Shown: one piece after another, positions 57,261-64,000 of the stretch | How positions within the stretch are numbered: position 1 is the stretch's first letter | How the letters are laid out: the number at the start of each line of letters is the position of its first letter | Origin: Marinomonas rhodophyticola | GTDB taxonomy: Bacteria; Pseudomonadota; Gammaproteobacteria; Pseudomonadales; Marinomonadaceae | DNA: 64,000 nucleotides | Assembly (NCBI RefSeq): GCF_026113935.1 | Contig: NZ_JAPEUL010000012.1 | Coordinates: 248,001-312,000 of the forward strand | Reading direction: 5' to 3' | Translations under genes and position numbers: made by a program | The notes under the pieces: generated by a model | The model's input: the letters and a program-made list of their open reading frames with translations, nothing else | The model's database searches: none | What the model was told of the DNA's origin: nothing

Positions 57261-60062
57261 TTAAATATTAGTAGCAGGGATAAACTCAACTGGAGCCATT
57301 GTCATTGCATCTAATGGTGGTGCGAAGTCTGTTAGGTGTATGCCATCAACCGCTGCTTTGTACTCTTCCAATGTTGGGAAACGTCCCAATATTGTAGAAA
57401 GCACAACAACTGGAGTTGAACCTAACAGTGACTCACCTTTCTTCTCGTTCGAGTCTGCTACAACACGACCTTGGAACAATCGAGTCGAAGTTGCAATAAC
57501 CGTATCACCAGGCTCGGCTTTCTCTTGGTTACCCATGCATAAGTTACAACCAGGGCGCTCCAAGTAAAGGATGTTTTCGTACTTAGTACGTGCTTGACCT
57601 TTAGGATTGCTGTCGTCAAATTCGAAACCAGCGTATTTCTTAAGGATTTCCCAATCGCCTTCCGCTTTTAATTCATCAACGATGTTATAAGTTGGTGGTG
57701 CAACAACCAATGGCGCTTTGAATGTTACGCTGCCATTTTGTTTTTCGATGTTGCGTAACATTTGAGCGATGATTTGCATGTCACCTTTGTGAACCATGCA
57801 AGAGCCAACGAAGCCTAAATCAACCGGTTTATCTTTGTAGAAAGACACTTGGCGAATGACGTCATGTGTATAGCGCTTAGAAACATCATCGTTATTGACA
57901 TCTGGATCGGCAATCATCGGTTCGATGATCTCGTCAAGATCAACAATAACTTCAGCATAGTATTTAGCGTTATTGTCTGGTACAAGAGCAGGCTGTTCGC
58001 CTGACTTGATGCCTGCAATGCGCTTATTAGCAAGATCGATTAGGTGATGAAGTGTTTTGGCTTCATTTTCCATGCCTTTGTCTATCATGATCTGGATGCG
58101 TTTTTTAGCCAGTTCTAAAGATTGGATTAGTGTGTCGTCTTTAGAAATACAGATAGAAGCTTTCGCTTTCATCTCGGCAGTCCAGTCAGTAAAGGTGAAG
58201 GCTTGGTCAGCCATCAATGTACCAATGTGAACTTCAATGACGCGGCCTTGGAAGACGTTTTCACCGCCAAACTGTTTAAGCATTTGAGCTTGCGTAGCAT
58301 GGACGATGTCACGGAAGTCCATGTAGCTCTTCATTTTGCCCTTAAAAGTTACCTTGACGGATTCTGGGATTGGCATAGTGGCTTCACCTGTTGCCAGAGC
58401 CAACGCAACGGTTCCTGAGTCAGCGCCAAATGCAACGCCTTTAGACATACGAGTATGAGAGTCGCCACCAATGATAATCGCTGTATCATCAACAGTAATG
58501 TCGTTCAACACTTTGTGTATAACGTCTGTCATTGGAGGGTAGACGCCTTTGGGATCACGACCAGTGATTAATCCAAATTTGTGCATGAAAGACATCAGTT
58601 TAGGAATGTTGGCTTGTGCTTTTGAATCCCAAACAGATGCAGTGTGACAGCCTGATTGGTAGGCACCATCAACACTTGGAGAAATAACGGTAGCCGCCAT
58701 AGACTCCAATTCTTGAGCCGTCATTAAGCCTGTTGTGTCCTGTGAGCCGACGATGTTTACTTTAACGCGAACATCTGAGCCGGCGTGAAGAGCTTTCTTC
58801 GATTTTACGCCTACTGCGTTTTTATTGAAGATTTTCTCAACGGCTGTCATGCCTTGATTGTCTTTAGAGATCTCTTTTGCTGGAGCGTAAACGGTTGGTG
58901 CTGTGATGCCCAAAGTTTCTGCCGCAAAGGTTTGAAGTTTCTTGCCGAATACCACAGCGTAGGAGCTGCCGGCTTTCATGAACTCAACTTGCTGAGGTGT
59001 AAAAGCGGAAGAAATATCCACTAACATTTTATCGCCGTTGTACAGTTTCTTTTCTTTGGTATTAATCGTTAATACTGTGCCTGTTTCAACAGAATAAGCT
59101 TGCTCAAGAACGACATCACCATTAGCGTCAAGTACAGGCTTGCCATTGGCATCCAGTTTTTTCACCCAGTTTTTAAGATCTAGACCAATACCACCTGTCA
59201 CACCTACCGTTGTCATGAAGATAGGAGAAATGCCGTTTGTACCAGCGACGATAGGGGCAAAGTTTACAAATGGAATGTAAGGACTTGCTTGTTGGCCCGC
59301 CCAAAGTGCAACGTTGTTCACACCAGACATACGTGACGAACCAACGCCCATTGTGCCTTTTTCAGCGATAAGCATAACTTTCGCATTTGGGTGTTTAACT
59401 TGCAATGCTTTGATTTCTTGCTGAGCTTGTGGGGAGATCATGCATTTGCCATGAAGTTCACGGTCTGAGCGAGAGTGTGCTTGGTTGCCTGGAGAAAGCA
59501 AATCTGTAGAAATATCACCTTCCGCTGCGATGTAGGTTACTACTTCGATTTTTTCACTTATATCAGGAAGCTTGGTGAAGAACTCAGCTTTGGCGTAGCT
59601 TTCTAGAATGTCTTTGGCAATGGTATTACCCGCTTTGTAAGCGGATGCAATGCGTTCCATGTCAGCTTCGTATAGGAATACTTGTGTTTTCAACACGTCA
59701 GCAGCAGGTGCTGCGATAGCCAAATCATCGGATAATGCAAGATCAATTAAGACTTTAACAGAAGGGCCGCCTTTCATATGAGAAAGTAGCTCTAGAGCAA
59801 ATTCTGGGGTGATTTCTTTTACGCTGGATTCGCCTAAAATGATTTCTTTTAAGAACTGGGCTTTAACAACTGCAGCGCTTGTGGTGCCTGGTAAGGTGTT
59901 ATAAATGAAAAAAGAAAGAGATTCTTTACGGTGCTCGTGTTTTTCATCTTTGATTTGAGCAATGATTTCAGCAACCAAGTTGCCGTCATCAATGGGTTTA
60001 GGATGCAACCCTTGGCCTTTACGATTCTCTATTTCTTGTAAGTACTCTAAATATAAGCTCAT
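57261..60062 (-). CDS. acnB: Aconitate hydratase B, long form
   Basis: Bifunctional aconitase/2-methylisocitrate dehydratase of the TCA cycle, 933 residues. I start at ATG 60062 (AGAGG five bases upstream) rather than GTG 60068. Cluster cysteines lie in DLGFVGSCMVHKG and ERPGCNLCMGNQEK; other hallmarks are IIIGGDSHTRMSKGVAFG and VGSQDTTGLMTAQELESMA. It is about 70 residues longer than E. coli AcnB (865) and its middle (GVGSSRMSGVNNVALWAGQQ) differs clearly. No frameshift over 2.8 kb. Monocistronic. Confidence 0.93.
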   Translation of the reverse strand: MSLYLEYLQEIENRKGQGLHPKPIDDGNLVAEIIAQIKDEKHEHRKESLSFFIYNTLPGTTSAAVVKAQFLKEIILGESSVKEITPEFALELLSHMKGGPSVKVLIDLALSDDLAIAAPAADVLKTQVFLYEADMERIASAYKAGNTIAKDILESYAKAEFFTKLPDISEKIEVVTYIAAEGDISTDLLSPGNQAHSRSDRELHGKCMISPQAQQEIKALQVKHPNAKVMLIAEKGTMGVGSSRMSGVNNVALWAGQQASPYIPFVNFAPIVAGTNGISPIFMTTVGVTGGIGLDLKNWVKKLDANGKPVLDANGDVVLEQAYSVETGTVLTINTKEKKLYNGDKMLVDISSAFTPQQVEFMKAGSSYAVVFGKKLQTFAAETLGITAPTVYAPAKEISKDNQGMTAVEKIFNKNAVGVKSKKALHAGSDVRVKVNIVGSQDTTGLMTAQELESMAATVISPSVDGAYQSGCHTASVWDSKAQANIPKLMSFMHKFGLITGRDPKGVYPPMTDVIHKVLNDITVDDTAIIIGGDSHTRMSKGVAFGADSGTVALALATGEATMPIPESVKVTFKGKMKSYMDFRDIVHATQAQMLKQFGGENVFQGRVIEVHIGTLMADQAFTFTDWTAEMKAKASICISKDDTLIQSLELAKKRIQIMIDKGMENEAKTLHHLIDLANKRIAGIKSGEQPALVPDNNAKYYAEVIVDLDEIIEPMIADPDVNNDDVSKRYTHDVIRQVSFYKDKPVDLGFVGSCMVHKGDMQIIAQMLRNIEKQNGSVTFKAPLVVAPPTYNIVDELKAEGDWEILKKYAGFEFDDSNPKGQARTKYENILYLERPGCNLCMGNQEKAEPGDTVIATSTRLFQGRVVADSNEKKGESLLGSTPVVVLSTILGRFPTLEEYKAAVDGIHLTDFAPPLDAMTMAPVEFIPATNI

Positions 60063-60452
60063 TTGCACCTCTGAATAATAATTTACGATAACGTTATGTG
60101 CTAATAATGGAATGTAGGTTCACACTGTTTGTCTAATAGTGTGTCTAACTTTCCTGTGTCATTCCTTTGCTTAGCTTTTTCTATACAGATCGTTATTGGC
60201 ATCAAGGGTTAGATACAATAATGTATCTAAAACAGGTCTTTCGAAATGCCTACAATATGTGTTTAGCATATTGAGTCCCTTGGGCTTTCATTTTCGACTT
60301 TACCGGTCGCAATGTTAGAAAACGTGGTTTGATTTAACAAATCAAACCAATCACTATCTTTACCATTTATTGTTGCACTTATTTTATATAAAAAAAGAAC
60401 TAAAGGCTTACTCTAGGCCATAACAATTTCGAATAGGTGACATTTAGCGGAA
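60063..60452 (-). promoter_or_regulatory. acnB upstream region with a perfect inverted repeat
   Basis: About 390 bp without a gene. It contains a perfect 11-bp inverted repeat TGGTTTGATTT / AAATCAAACCA with an AAC spacer at 60325-60349. There is no T-run after it, so an operator or mRNA hairpin is as likely as a terminator for the upstream kinase-like gene. No confident promoter hexamers assigned. Confidence 0.5.
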
Positions 60453-62207
60453 TTATTCTGATTTAGGCATGTCATCATGTTGCTGAATAATACGTACGAC
60501 TCTAAAACCCCAATTACTGGCTTTTAATGTTGGCTCAGCTCGATATCGAGTGGCACTTCTACCTACTCTTGGAATGTCAAACCAAGATCCACCGCGCAAA
60601 ACCCGACTGTCGCACTGGTCAGATAACCACACTTGATTTTTACTGGGCGCACCTTCATAGGAGTCGTGATAACAATCTTCTACCCATTCAGCAACGTTGC
60701 CATGCATATCAAATAAGCCGAGTGGATTACTTGCCTGACTGCCAACGGGGGCTGTAGAAACGCCATCCCATTGACTCCCGCAACTGTCACAAACACTGTA
60801 ACCTGGTTTGACGCTGTTGCCATACCAAAAAGCAGTACTGGAATCAGCACGCGCAGAATATTCCCATTCTATTTCTGTCGGGAGGCGATATTCTTCGTTG
60901 GTTTGTTCAGACAGCCAAGCAGTATAGGCTTTAGCATCGTACCAACTCACGTTAATGACCGGACGTTGGCCGCGCCCCCATCCATTGTCTGGTGGTAAGT
61001 CACGTCCTGTTGCTTTGGCAAATCGATCATATTGATCAAAGGTCACTTCATGTTTACTGATAAAAAAACCATTGGGAATGTCAACTTCATGGACCGGCTT
61101 TTCATTATCGTCACCTATTCTATTTTGATCCCCCATCATAAATGTGGCCGGCGGGATTTTTTCTATCTTAGGAGCTGTACCGCCAGAGATGAGTGGCTCT
61201 TCTAGTGTTTGTGGTAGTGCTTCAAATGGTGTGCGCACTTCTACTTTTGGTTCAGGTGTTGGCGCATTCACCGTTTCTTCTTGCCGAGGCTCTGGCCATA
61301 AAACGACTGCAGCAATGATTCCTGAAGTCAGTGATGCTCCAGCGATAATCATCGTTTTCGAAGACGTATTGCGAATATAGCGCTTGATAGCGCGTTTTGT
61401 GTTTGAGCTGGCGTTAGCTTCGGGTTTGTAAAGGTTTGCCCGCAGCATCTGAATGACTTCGGTCAGAGATTTTGGTCTGTGGCGCTCGCTTTCGCGGCTC
61501 CATTTAAGAAGGCGGCTCCAAGTGGCATCACTTAAATTGGGGTGCGCATCAGGTAGATTGGTTGCAAAATCCTTATCAAGAATCGATTCTCCTAATAGTG
61601 CTGCCATTAACAGTTTCATAAAGGCAAAACTGTCGGAGATAGGGGCGCGTTTTTGTTCTTTTTTTGAGTATTCAGGTGGAAAAAGGCGCACATCCATTTC
61701 AGTTTCTTCAATACGCTTCATCCAATTGTAACAACCAAACCCTGTCATTACCCCCAAACCATTGACCACATGGATGGAATTTAAATCTAGATGCCCGTGA
61801 AAGAGTCCATTTTTATGAACCTGATCTAAAGCCTTCGCCATATTATCAAACAAGCCGATGACGACATTGAGTGGTGCCCCATCCGGGTATTTACCTAAAA
61901 AGCTGTATAAGTTCTCTCCACCACAGACAGCAGAGCATGAAAATACCCATAAATTAGAATAAAAAGGAGGGTAATTAGGGGTGATCGCAGGGTGTTTTAC
62001 ACTGGCGTATTTTCTTGCGTTCTGTAAAAAATCTTCAACCTTACCCTTTTTAGGTTGGAAGAAACGCAGTACAAAAGGTCGCCCACCTTGGTCGGCGACC
62101 CAAGTGGTTTTAGAGCTATCGACTGGGTAATTTAGAACGTAAGGGTCGAGTTCGACACCAACATGTTGTCCAATCTTTAGTTTTTGGGGGTCATAAAAAT
62201 CATTCAT
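60453..62207 (-). CDS. Pseudokinase - membrane segment - formylglycine-generating-enzyme-like fusion
   Basis: About 584 residues from ATG 62207 (a TTG six codons earlier is possible). Residues 1-270 resemble a serine/threonine kinase fold: the loop HGHLDLNSI stands where HRDLKPxN is expected, TGFG replaces DFG, and the lysine strand reads FVLRFF, so catalysis is probably lost. A membrane helix MIIAGASLTSGIIAAVVLW follows near residue 300. Residues 355-575 are a FGE/SUMF1-like domain: FMMGDQ, HEVDIPNGFFISKHEVTFDQ, RLPTEIEWEYSAR, GNVAEWVEDCY and LRGGSWFD. Periplasmic FGE-like domain and cytoplasmic pseudokinase are predicted. Function unknown. Confidence 0.8.
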   Translation of the reverse strand: MNDFYDPQKLKIGQHVGVELDPYVLNYPVDSSKTTWVADQGGRPFVLRFFQPKKGKVEDFLQNARKYASVKHPAITPNYPPFYSNLWVFSCSAVCGGENLYSFLGKYPDGAPLNVVIGLFDNMAKALDQVHKNGLFHGHLDLNSIHVVNGLGVMTGFGCYNWMKRIEETEMDVRLFPPEYSKKEQKRAPISDSFAFMKLLMAALLGESILDKDFATNLPDAHPNLSDATWSRLLKWSRESERHRPKSLTEVIQMLRANLYKPEANASSNTKRAIKRYIRNTSSKTMIIAGASLTSGIIAAVVLWPEPRQEETVNAPTPEPKVEVRTPFEALPQTLEEPLISGGTAPKIEKIPPATFMMGDQNRIGDDNEKPVHEVDIPNGFFISKHEVTFDQYDRFAKATGRDLPPDNGWGRGQRPVINVSWYDAKAYTAWLSEQTNEEYRLPTEIEWEYSARADSSTAFWYGNSVKPGYSVCDSCGSQWDGVSTAPVGSQASNPLGLFDMHGNVAEWVEDCYHDSYEGAPSKNQVWLSDQCDSRVLRGGSWFDIPRVGRSATRYRAEPTLKASNWGFRVVRIIQQHDDMPKSE

Positions 62208-62295
62208 TACGAATTTGATATCCAAATCAAGACGTTGCTGCCTAAGTGTTTAATACAGGGTATAATCACGTTTTTTAACACAAAAAGGTAGAGTA

Positions 62296-62907
62296 ATGTT
62301 ATCTGCATACCCAGAGCTTGTTGAATTTCTTCCATGCAAATCTCCTGAAGCATGGGTAAATTGGGCGATAGAGAATCAAACCTTGCTGTTAAATGATCAC
62401 GCTCATTGTGAGAAAAAAGCCGCGTCAACGGCTATGAGTCTAATGTATCGCTATGTGGATCGCGATAACCTGTTGCATAAAATGTCCCGTTTAGCTCGGG
62501 AAGAGCTGTTGCATTTTGAGCAAGTGCACAAATTGATGCGCAAAAGAGGGATTGCTTATGAGCATCTAACCGCATCACGTTATGCGGATGGTATGCGTAA
62601 GCATATTAGAACTCATGAACCTGCACGCTTGGTTGATACGTTAATTATCGGTGCCTTTGTTGAAGCACGTTCTTGCGAACGCTTTGCTATATTGGCTCCT
62701 CACTTAGACGAAGAGTTGTCAAAGTTTTATATCTCCTTGCTTAAATCGGAAGCGCGTCATTTTGAAGACTATCTTGAACTTGCTCAGGAGTATGCCAACG
62801 AGGCAATTGATGATCGTGTTGCTTTTTTTAGAGAGTTGGAGCGCCAGTTAATTACGGAGCCTGATGTCGAATTTCGTGTGCACAGCGGGCCTCCAAGCGT
62901 TAATTAA
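62296..62907 (+). CDS. miaE: tRNA-(ms2io6A37) hydroxylase
   Basis: 203-residue di-iron monooxygenase that hydroxylates 2-methylthio-N6-isopentenyladenosine at tRNA position 37. Iron ligands fit the E and ExxH pattern: CEKKAAS near residue 38, REELLHFEQVH, FVEARSCERF and KSEARHFEDYLE. Four-helix bundle, no signal. Complete; divergent from the pseudokinase gene with 88 bp between. Confidence 0.93.
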   Translation: MLSAYPELVEFLPCKSPEAWVNWAIENQTLLLNDHAHCEKKAASTAMSLMYRYVDRDNLLHKMSRLAREELLHFEQVHKLMRKRGIAYEHLTASRYADGMRKHIRTHEPARLVDTLIIGAFVEARSCERFAILAPHLDEELSKFYISLLKSEARHFEDYLELAQEYANEAIDDRVAFFRELERQLITEPDVEFRVHSGPPSVN

Positions 62908-62977
62908 GTTACAAATTTCCACAATCTATTTCTTCACTTAAATGGAGAGTTTTTAAGAGGCTGCTACACTAATATTT

Positions 62978-63012
62978 GAGGCCTTGTTGTCCACGCTGTG
63001 GACAACAGCCTC
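62978..63012 (+). promoter_or_regulatory. Strong hairpin upstream of gene at 63041
   Basis: Left arm GAGGCCTTGTTGTCCAC and right arm GTGGACAACAGCCTC pair with a two-base bulge and a GCT loop. It ends 28 bp before the ATG at 63041 and has no T-run, so it is more likely an mRNA leader structure than a terminator. Each arm also carries a TTGTCCAC element similar to a DnaA box. Confidence 0.5.
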
Positions 63013-63040
63013 ATGGTATTACTCGATACTCTGGAGAAAT

Positions 63041-63355
63041 ATGATGGGCCTACATAAGAGCGAAACCCTCCCAGATGTTACCTATTGGCTTGCCTTAGAG
63101 ATTGCCAAAGTAGATCCTGTTGTTGATTTGGATGTGATGTATAAGGGGTCTTTAGAGCTGGACTTTTTATATCAACTGCTTACTTGCAAAGTGCAGCAGC
63201 ATTGGTGGCAAACTTATGGCATTCAATTAAGCCCGGCCATTGTCAATAATGCCTTTTTTCGTGCAGTGGCCATGTTGCATAACCGGAACATAGAATTCAA
63301 TCGATCTCGTAATTTAGAAGAGACGGTCTGGGTTCGGCAGCTGTTAAAGCGTTAA
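63041..63355 (+). CDS. Conserved-looking hypothetical protein
   Basis: 104 residues from ATG 63041, preceded by GGAGAAAT; an upstream frame start at 62984 lies inside the hairpin and is unlikely. Sequence begins MMGLHKSETLPDVTYWLALE; helical with a tryptophan pair (HWWQTYG) and an acidic first half, and ends VWVRQLLKR. No signal peptide or membrane segment. I do not recognise the family. It stands alone downstream of miaE. Confidence 0.7.
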   Translation: MMGLHKSETLPDVTYWLALEIAKVDPVVDLDVMYKGSLELDFLYQLLTCKVQQHWWQTYGIQLSPAIVNNAFFRAVAMLHNRNIEFNRSRNLEETVWVRQLLKR

Positions 63356-63430
63356 ATCGGCGTCTTGGGTATAGCTGGATGTGGTGATGAGCATATTCAA
63401 AAGATATTTTTTGCTACGATATTCATTTAA

Positions 63431-63464
63431 AAGCGCCTCGGCGAACTTATTGACTGAGGCGCTT
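63431..63464 (-). terminator. Possible terminator of lpxH
   Basis: AAGCGCCTC / GAGGCGCTT perfect 9-bp stem with a 16-nt loop; on the minus strand it is followed by TTTTAAAT, 27 bp past the lpxH stop. The long loop lowers confidence. Confidence 0.5.
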
Positions 63465-63490
63465 GATTTCTGTTATGACCTCATTCACGG

Positions 63491-64000
63491 CTATCTTGTG
63501 AGGGTTTCGCGGTGTATTTCTTTTAGTCCAATCAGTCCATGCTGTAGAAAATTCTCCACAGAAGTGCGATATTGGCGAAAAATGTTTCCTTCGATACTAG
63601 CGAGCCAAACAGCATTATCCCAGTCACCAAGTACACAGCGTAAGTAGTTGTCTGCTTGATGGGTTTCTGGACGATGGGTATGTCCATGAATAACCGTTTT
63701 GCAATGGTGGTGTTCCAAAGATGTTTTTACAGCGCTTTCCGTAACGTCCATGATGTCCATGGATTTTGCTGTCGCCATGGATTTACTATCATTGCGAAGC
63801 TGTGCTGCAAGCGCGATACGTTGCTCTAACGGCATGGCTAAAACATGTTCTTGCCAAGTTTTGGAGCGAACCGTTGTTCGAAAAGCTTGATACTCTGTAT
63901 CTCCTAAACAATATTCGTCACCGTGGGTGAGAAGGACCGCGTTTCCGTTTATGGATAGCAGTGTTTGTTCATGCATAAAAGAGGCATTAACCCGAGATAA
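63491..64000 (-). CDS. lpxH: UDP-2,3-diacylglucosamine diphosphatase LpxH, C-terminal part (start outside window)
   Basis: Peripheral membrane metallophosphatase of lipid A synthesis that converts UDP-diacylglucosamine to lipid X. The last 170 residues are in the window, open to the right edge. Metal-binding His motifs are LLTHGDEYCLGD and VIHGHTHRPETH; SKSMATAKSMDIMDV and RCVLGDWDN are family hallmarks. The N-terminal DxH metal site lies beyond 64000. The frame is intact here. Confidence 0.9.
   Translation of the reverse strand, partial: LSRVNASFMHEQTLLSINGNAVLLTHGDEYCLGDTEYQAFRTTVRSKTWQEHVLAMPLEQRIALAAQLRNDSKSMATAKSMDIMDVTESAVKTSLEHHHCKTVIHGHTHRPETHQADNYLRCVLGDWDNAVWLASIEGNIFRQYRTSVENFLQHGLIGLKEIHRETLTR

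Noticed and set aside
57184-57264. 26-codon ORF starting MKFSAKKATPG
   Set aside because: It coincides with the acnB terminator hairpin and overlaps the acnB stop; no evidence of translation.
63381-63647. 88-codon plus-strand frame near the right edge
   Set aside because: Mostly antisense to lpxH.
1-64000. CRISPR array, tRNA genes, intact insertion sequences, replication origin
   Set aside because: No regularly spaced repeats, cloverleaf signatures, transposase frames or clustered origin elements were seen; the two DnaA-like boxes near 62990 form a hairpin and are too few for an origin.

Overview
The window reads as chromosome from a marine gammaproteobacterium of the Oceanospirillales type, most likely Marinomonas or a close relative. 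I infer this from the gene repertoire (an rne/rluC divergent pair, EfpL, RraA, leuCDB-asd, moaCDE, BepA/TusA-like/PerM) and base composition. I could not test it by a search. No tRNA, rRNA, CRISPR array or intact insertion sequence was seen. The only structural RNA recognised is the 4.5S SRP RNA (ffs).

Layout. 1-5.5 kb is an accessory stretch: a broken aldehyde dehydrogenase divergent from an AraC regulator, a DHA2-type drug exporter, a nucleotidyltransferase, a GNAT acetyltransferase and a DUF2867 protein, plus two short decayed copies of the nucleotidyltransferase and acetyltransferase genes. 5.5-9.2 kb is a ynjBCD-type ABC importer. 9.3-18.1 kb carries a zinc deacylase, a UvrD-like helicase, a 2OG-Fe(II) oxygenase, a class II amidotransferase, a chemoreceptor, hisI and a tandem QueD-like protein. 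ffs (18.27-18.38 kb) is followed by a small island: a tyrosine-recombinase relic, a YafO-like toxin with a possible 50-residue antitoxin, an orphan fragment, and a PIN toxin with an HTH antitoxin. SOS-controlled umuDC lies next to it.

23-36.7 kb holds a SulP transporter, rne, rluC, a second chemoreceptor, MarC, rraA (a regulator of RNase E), an M14 peptidase, a MazG-like pyrophosphohydrolase, efpL and trmJ. 36.9-47.1 kb holds a membrane J-domain protein, a 7TM/degenerate GGDEF/EAL protein, moaCDE, a solitary tyrosine recombinase, two tandem secreted mini-proteins, and the bepA / TusA-like / PerM group. 47.1-64 kb holds a GH13 glucosidase, an MFS permease, a LysR regulator divergent from leuCDB-asd, a DUF1275 protein, hpf, a long-form acnB, a pseudokinase-sulfatase-modifying-factor fusion, miaE, an unknown gene and the end of lpxH.

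A major caveat is that about 20 genes are split by one or more single-base frameshifts, many at short homopolymers and several in conserved housekeeping genes (rluC, moaC, leuC, hpf, rraA). This looks like uncorrected sequencing error rather than mass gene decay. I therefore give reconstructed gene spans and mark each frameshift. True relics (no full-length partner frame) are called pseudogenes.
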